Source of the DNA: G965240365 sp965240365
GTDB taxonomy: Bacteria > Pseudomonadota > Gammaproteobacteria > Eutrophobiales > Eutrophobiaceae
Direction: 5' to 3'
Assembly: GCA_965240365.1 (NCBI GenBank)
Contig: OZ251218.1
Coordinates: forward strand, 434,001-498,000
Length of the DNA stretch: 64,000 bases
The translations under genes were made by a program, and so were the position numbers. Positions 62,901-64,000 of this stretch are shown piece after piece; the first letter of the stretch is position 1; each line of letters opens with the position of its first letter. Under the pieces are notes generated by a model. The model saw only the letters and a program-made list of their open reading frames with translations, was not told the DNA's origin and ran no database searches.

Positions 62901-64000
62901 GTGCTCAACAGGCTCGATTCATCTGTATCCGAAGCGGTCGAGAAACGTTCTGGCGCATTCGCTTATCTCTTTCGACTCCATGTAGGACAAGAAACTACTC
63001 ATTACAAAGAACTTGATGATATGCGAGATCGCCTTGAATCCGTCAGTAAATCTACAATCTCACAAAGAGTAGCTGACACCTGCCGGTCAATTTCAGATAC
63101 TATTAAATACGCATTGCGCCCTCAAACGGGAGATTGGAACAAGCAAGATAGAAAAAAGTTTTCTGAGGATATTAAAACACTTCGCAGTAAAATTCGTAAA
63201 AGATATGCGGATAGCAGCGCGCAGCATTATCAAATATTTTTTGGGCTCATACTCAATGAATCTTTAGATATACTGGATTTGCAGTCAAGACTGATAGTAA
63301 TTCAGAATTTCATTGACGCCATATTGGAGAGTGATTTCTATTGGGATGTCCTGCGAGAAACAATTAGCCTTAATCCCGGCAAGATGCTTGAGCGTCTAAT
63401 GGCAAGTTCGACATTACTGATAGCTTCCAATGCGATGCCTGCTTCGAGTGATGTTCCAGATAGATTCTGGGCGCATATATTGCATATAGTAGAGAATAAT
63501 ATTACTGATTTTAAGTCTAATCTTAATCAGGCAATCATTCTTATAAACGCAAACCATAATAGAAAATGGTTTTGTAATAAACTTAAAGGACTATTAGATA
63601 AGTCTATTACCTGGAATGATGATCAAGTATTATTATTTGCTGTGATTCTTCATTATCTTACTTTAGATAATAAAAAATCGATATTGGGCGATGAGGATAT
63701 TTTTAATTTACTCGAAAGATGCCGGTCAAATTTGAACGAGAGTTCCGCAAATTTTACCGAAGCGCTTGCGCTTTCAAATAGATTAGCGCAACTTTCCTCC
63801 AGGCAGATATTATTAAAGTTTAATTATATTCCTTACGATGCGGCGGATAGTAGCCACCGTATAGCCGAGTTATCAGAAAACCCGAAAAGCCCGGAAATCC
63901 AATTTCTTTCAGATGCGCCGGGAACCAGATACTGCTTGTCAATCCTGTTAAATACATCTGGCGCCGAGGATCTTTTTCTTTTTGAAAGTTCGTCATCGGA
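59967..64000 (+). CDS. Giant HATPase-phosphoribosyltransferase-like protein, incomplete at window edge
   Basis: At least 1344 codons without a stop, continuing past the window. Domains seen: a GHKL-type ATPase with N-box REIISNSFEHS (~175-185) and G1 box VADNGRGLLDG (~229-239); a possible STAS-like alpha/beta segment (~420-510, FSICVIDLENSPYIELEYLD); and a Lys-rich linker with three imperfect AQVKNKKEELD-type repeats (~570-605). A degenerate phosphoribosyltransferase-like module follows (~650-745, IWYLSNNGNRLALEIAV, LVLDIIYPSD), then a second with a good PRPP-loop, RTLILDDSVVSGSSLTKM (~944-961, D950-D951). The rest is mostly helical. No membrane segment. GC is about 40%, far below the rest, so acquired. 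It resembles the build of multi-domain stress or phage-defence proteins; function unknown. Confidence 0.8.
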   Translation, partial: MSNDEPYKYKKWEKFENKLDDVIKKKHTELSVEVNARSNSDFFDLFVIGKLISALDHYKPRIHWSFNTADIERLEALRLRTILESNGTVTEIEKKSSGYWNAKPNKKQYWIPLFPLMKIKIDNRPQKKDEPVDKVNQLSKNVFSACSASLEANFSGEYLWAVKAEIHRIVNIALREIISNSFEHSLGRHIYIAIVAKRDTSHFRLSRSTFSHDTAFKSSGTIDAIELLVADNGRGLLDGIMSTLKENDITRSASDAVWSSFSKEALNSDAIRRLEETFLTQLMNGELALRRGRRSEGLKQVFKELSWAEGVVNMRTGASSCEYHPVSTIAHPIPSSKFHIPGLIYSSYHLSYSLRLTNRKYLSDQAELDLSVDENLFYSNNKPKAFFGGSSFLKILRRAEIDVHEVATNIKDELNSQKSDFSICVIDLENSPYIELEYLDSFLQEAARCTLPGKDFLLSQCIVLRGLRRELIFKLRFMTSQAVLIAIGTFVLCLDEYDIPHFLGIPRFGQSIFDIEDILVNAYLGYNVPIKNFLSSDNGNNEYHQYLKNLAKSKSNCLLKLTSNSKPASAPVKNKKSAQVKNKKEELDSTPIFAQVKHKIEELDHEQTSAELKRFLLPRPLQLIDQSIQYGFDFRHLYSKDRCLITAYRSVRKSVVENGITSIWYLSNNGNRLALEIAVQLAIEDAQMLIYREEPSKPGWDVPPARGQTALVLDIIYPSDIREQDSPVGRLLLEVSEKISLLVVSAASESAMTEFEETYPEISIVAALSKHENDPLPKGVDRDKPPLSSSLDYKNAPIAEKPGQIGRRSLYSEIELSTDFWQHAKEIDYLASGDDNRFEDSRKLVIRERNRFLMSNLRVRQQIRSLLRQFVVEKLSQNVKVIVHPTHAIGAWLAREVASMLPCNPLILALRQPVYGGQIKISTEDMSELTERVSELKSASNLPLRTLILDDSVVSGSSLTKMFGIAHLLNLEVTGIFVVLNRLDSSVSEAVEKRSGAFAYLFRLHVGQETTHYKELDDMRDRLESVSKSTISQRVADTCRSISDTIKYALRPQTGDWNKQDRKKFSEDIKTLRSKIRKRYADSSAQHYQIFFGLILNESLDILDLQSRLIVIQNFIDAILESDFYWDVLRETISLNPGKMLERLMASSTLLIASNAMPASSDVPDRFWAHILHIVENNITDFKSNLNQAIILINANHNRKWFCNKLKGLLDKSITWNDDQVLLFAVILHYLTLDNKKSILGDEDIFNLLERCRSNLNESSANFTEALALSNRLAQLSSRQILLKFNYIPYDAADSSHRIAELSENPKSPEIQFLSDAPGTRYCLSILLNTSGAEDLFLFESSSS

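Noticed and set aside
1..64000. tRNA genes, rRNA genes, CRISPR arrays, intact prophage
   Set aside because: Looked for T-loop/CCA patterns, rRNA cores, spaced identical repeats and phage structural genes; none seen.

Overview
The window looks like chromosome of a free-living gammaproteobacterium of about 60% GC. Two conserved gene orders support this: rpsT / murJ-ribF-ileS-lspA-ispH (2.0-9.6 kb) and ndk-rlmN-pilF-rodZ-hisS-yfgM-bamB-der (22.7-32.6 kb). Both match the usual gammaproteobacterial order, but fkpB is missing between lspA and ispH and ispG is missing between rodZ and hisS. I cannot name a genus. Repeats are dense: six copies of a ~190-bp hairpin-rich MITE-like element, a short palindrome family built on GTCATTCC..GGAATCCAG, CCTGCCTGC..GCAGG palindromes and one 266-bp element with perfect 20-bp inverted ends.

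Layout. 0-2 kb: lower-GC fragment with the end of a sulfatase, an AhpD-like peroxidase and a decayed ketopantoate reductase. 2-9.6 kb: housekeeping cluster. 9.6-10.1 kb: secreted glutaredoxin. 11.1-17.5 kb: one tightly packed unit behind a Fur-box-like site, encoding a TonB-dependent receptor with an STN domain, a di-heme peroxidase (MauG/CcpA type), ExbB, two ExbDs and TonB. 17.8-22 kb: small DUF4124 proteins, an IS5-like transposase remnant, ferredoxin FdxA, a cNMP-binding protein and a phosphopantetheinyl transferase. 22.7-32.6 kb: second housekeeping cluster, interrupted between hisS and yfgM by a small accessory block (S24 repressor fragment, a membrane protein, a broken HNH nuclease). 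33-34.6 kb: membrane hydrolase-like protein, RNase P RNA and a DUF4426 lipoprotein.

34.8-43.3 kb: nitrate assimilation operon behind a strong sigma-54 promoter match: NrtA, NrtB, a fused double ATPase NrtC-D, a FAD oxidoreductase and NasA. No nitrite reductase is present in the window. 43.6-51.8 kb: LpxL-type acyltransferase, a DUF1640 protein, a 1304-aa autotransporter with a 20-G tract ahead of its signal peptide, a CbiM-like permease, a GT2-GtrA glycosyltransferase and an RDD protein. 51.9-58.6 kb: leftward amino-sugar operon (MFS permease, AgaZ/KbaZ, AgaS, ROK kinase, NagA, NagB) combining the GalNAc and GlcNAc routes; a MITE copy abuts its first ribosome-binding site.

59.4-64 kb: an EPS-type MarR regulator with an apparent stop at codon 3, then an AT-rich gene with a TTG start that runs off the window (at least 1344 codons). 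It joins a GHKL/HATPase domain, a possible STAS-like segment and two phosphoribosyltransferase-like modules. This is the best candidate for an undescribed system in the window.
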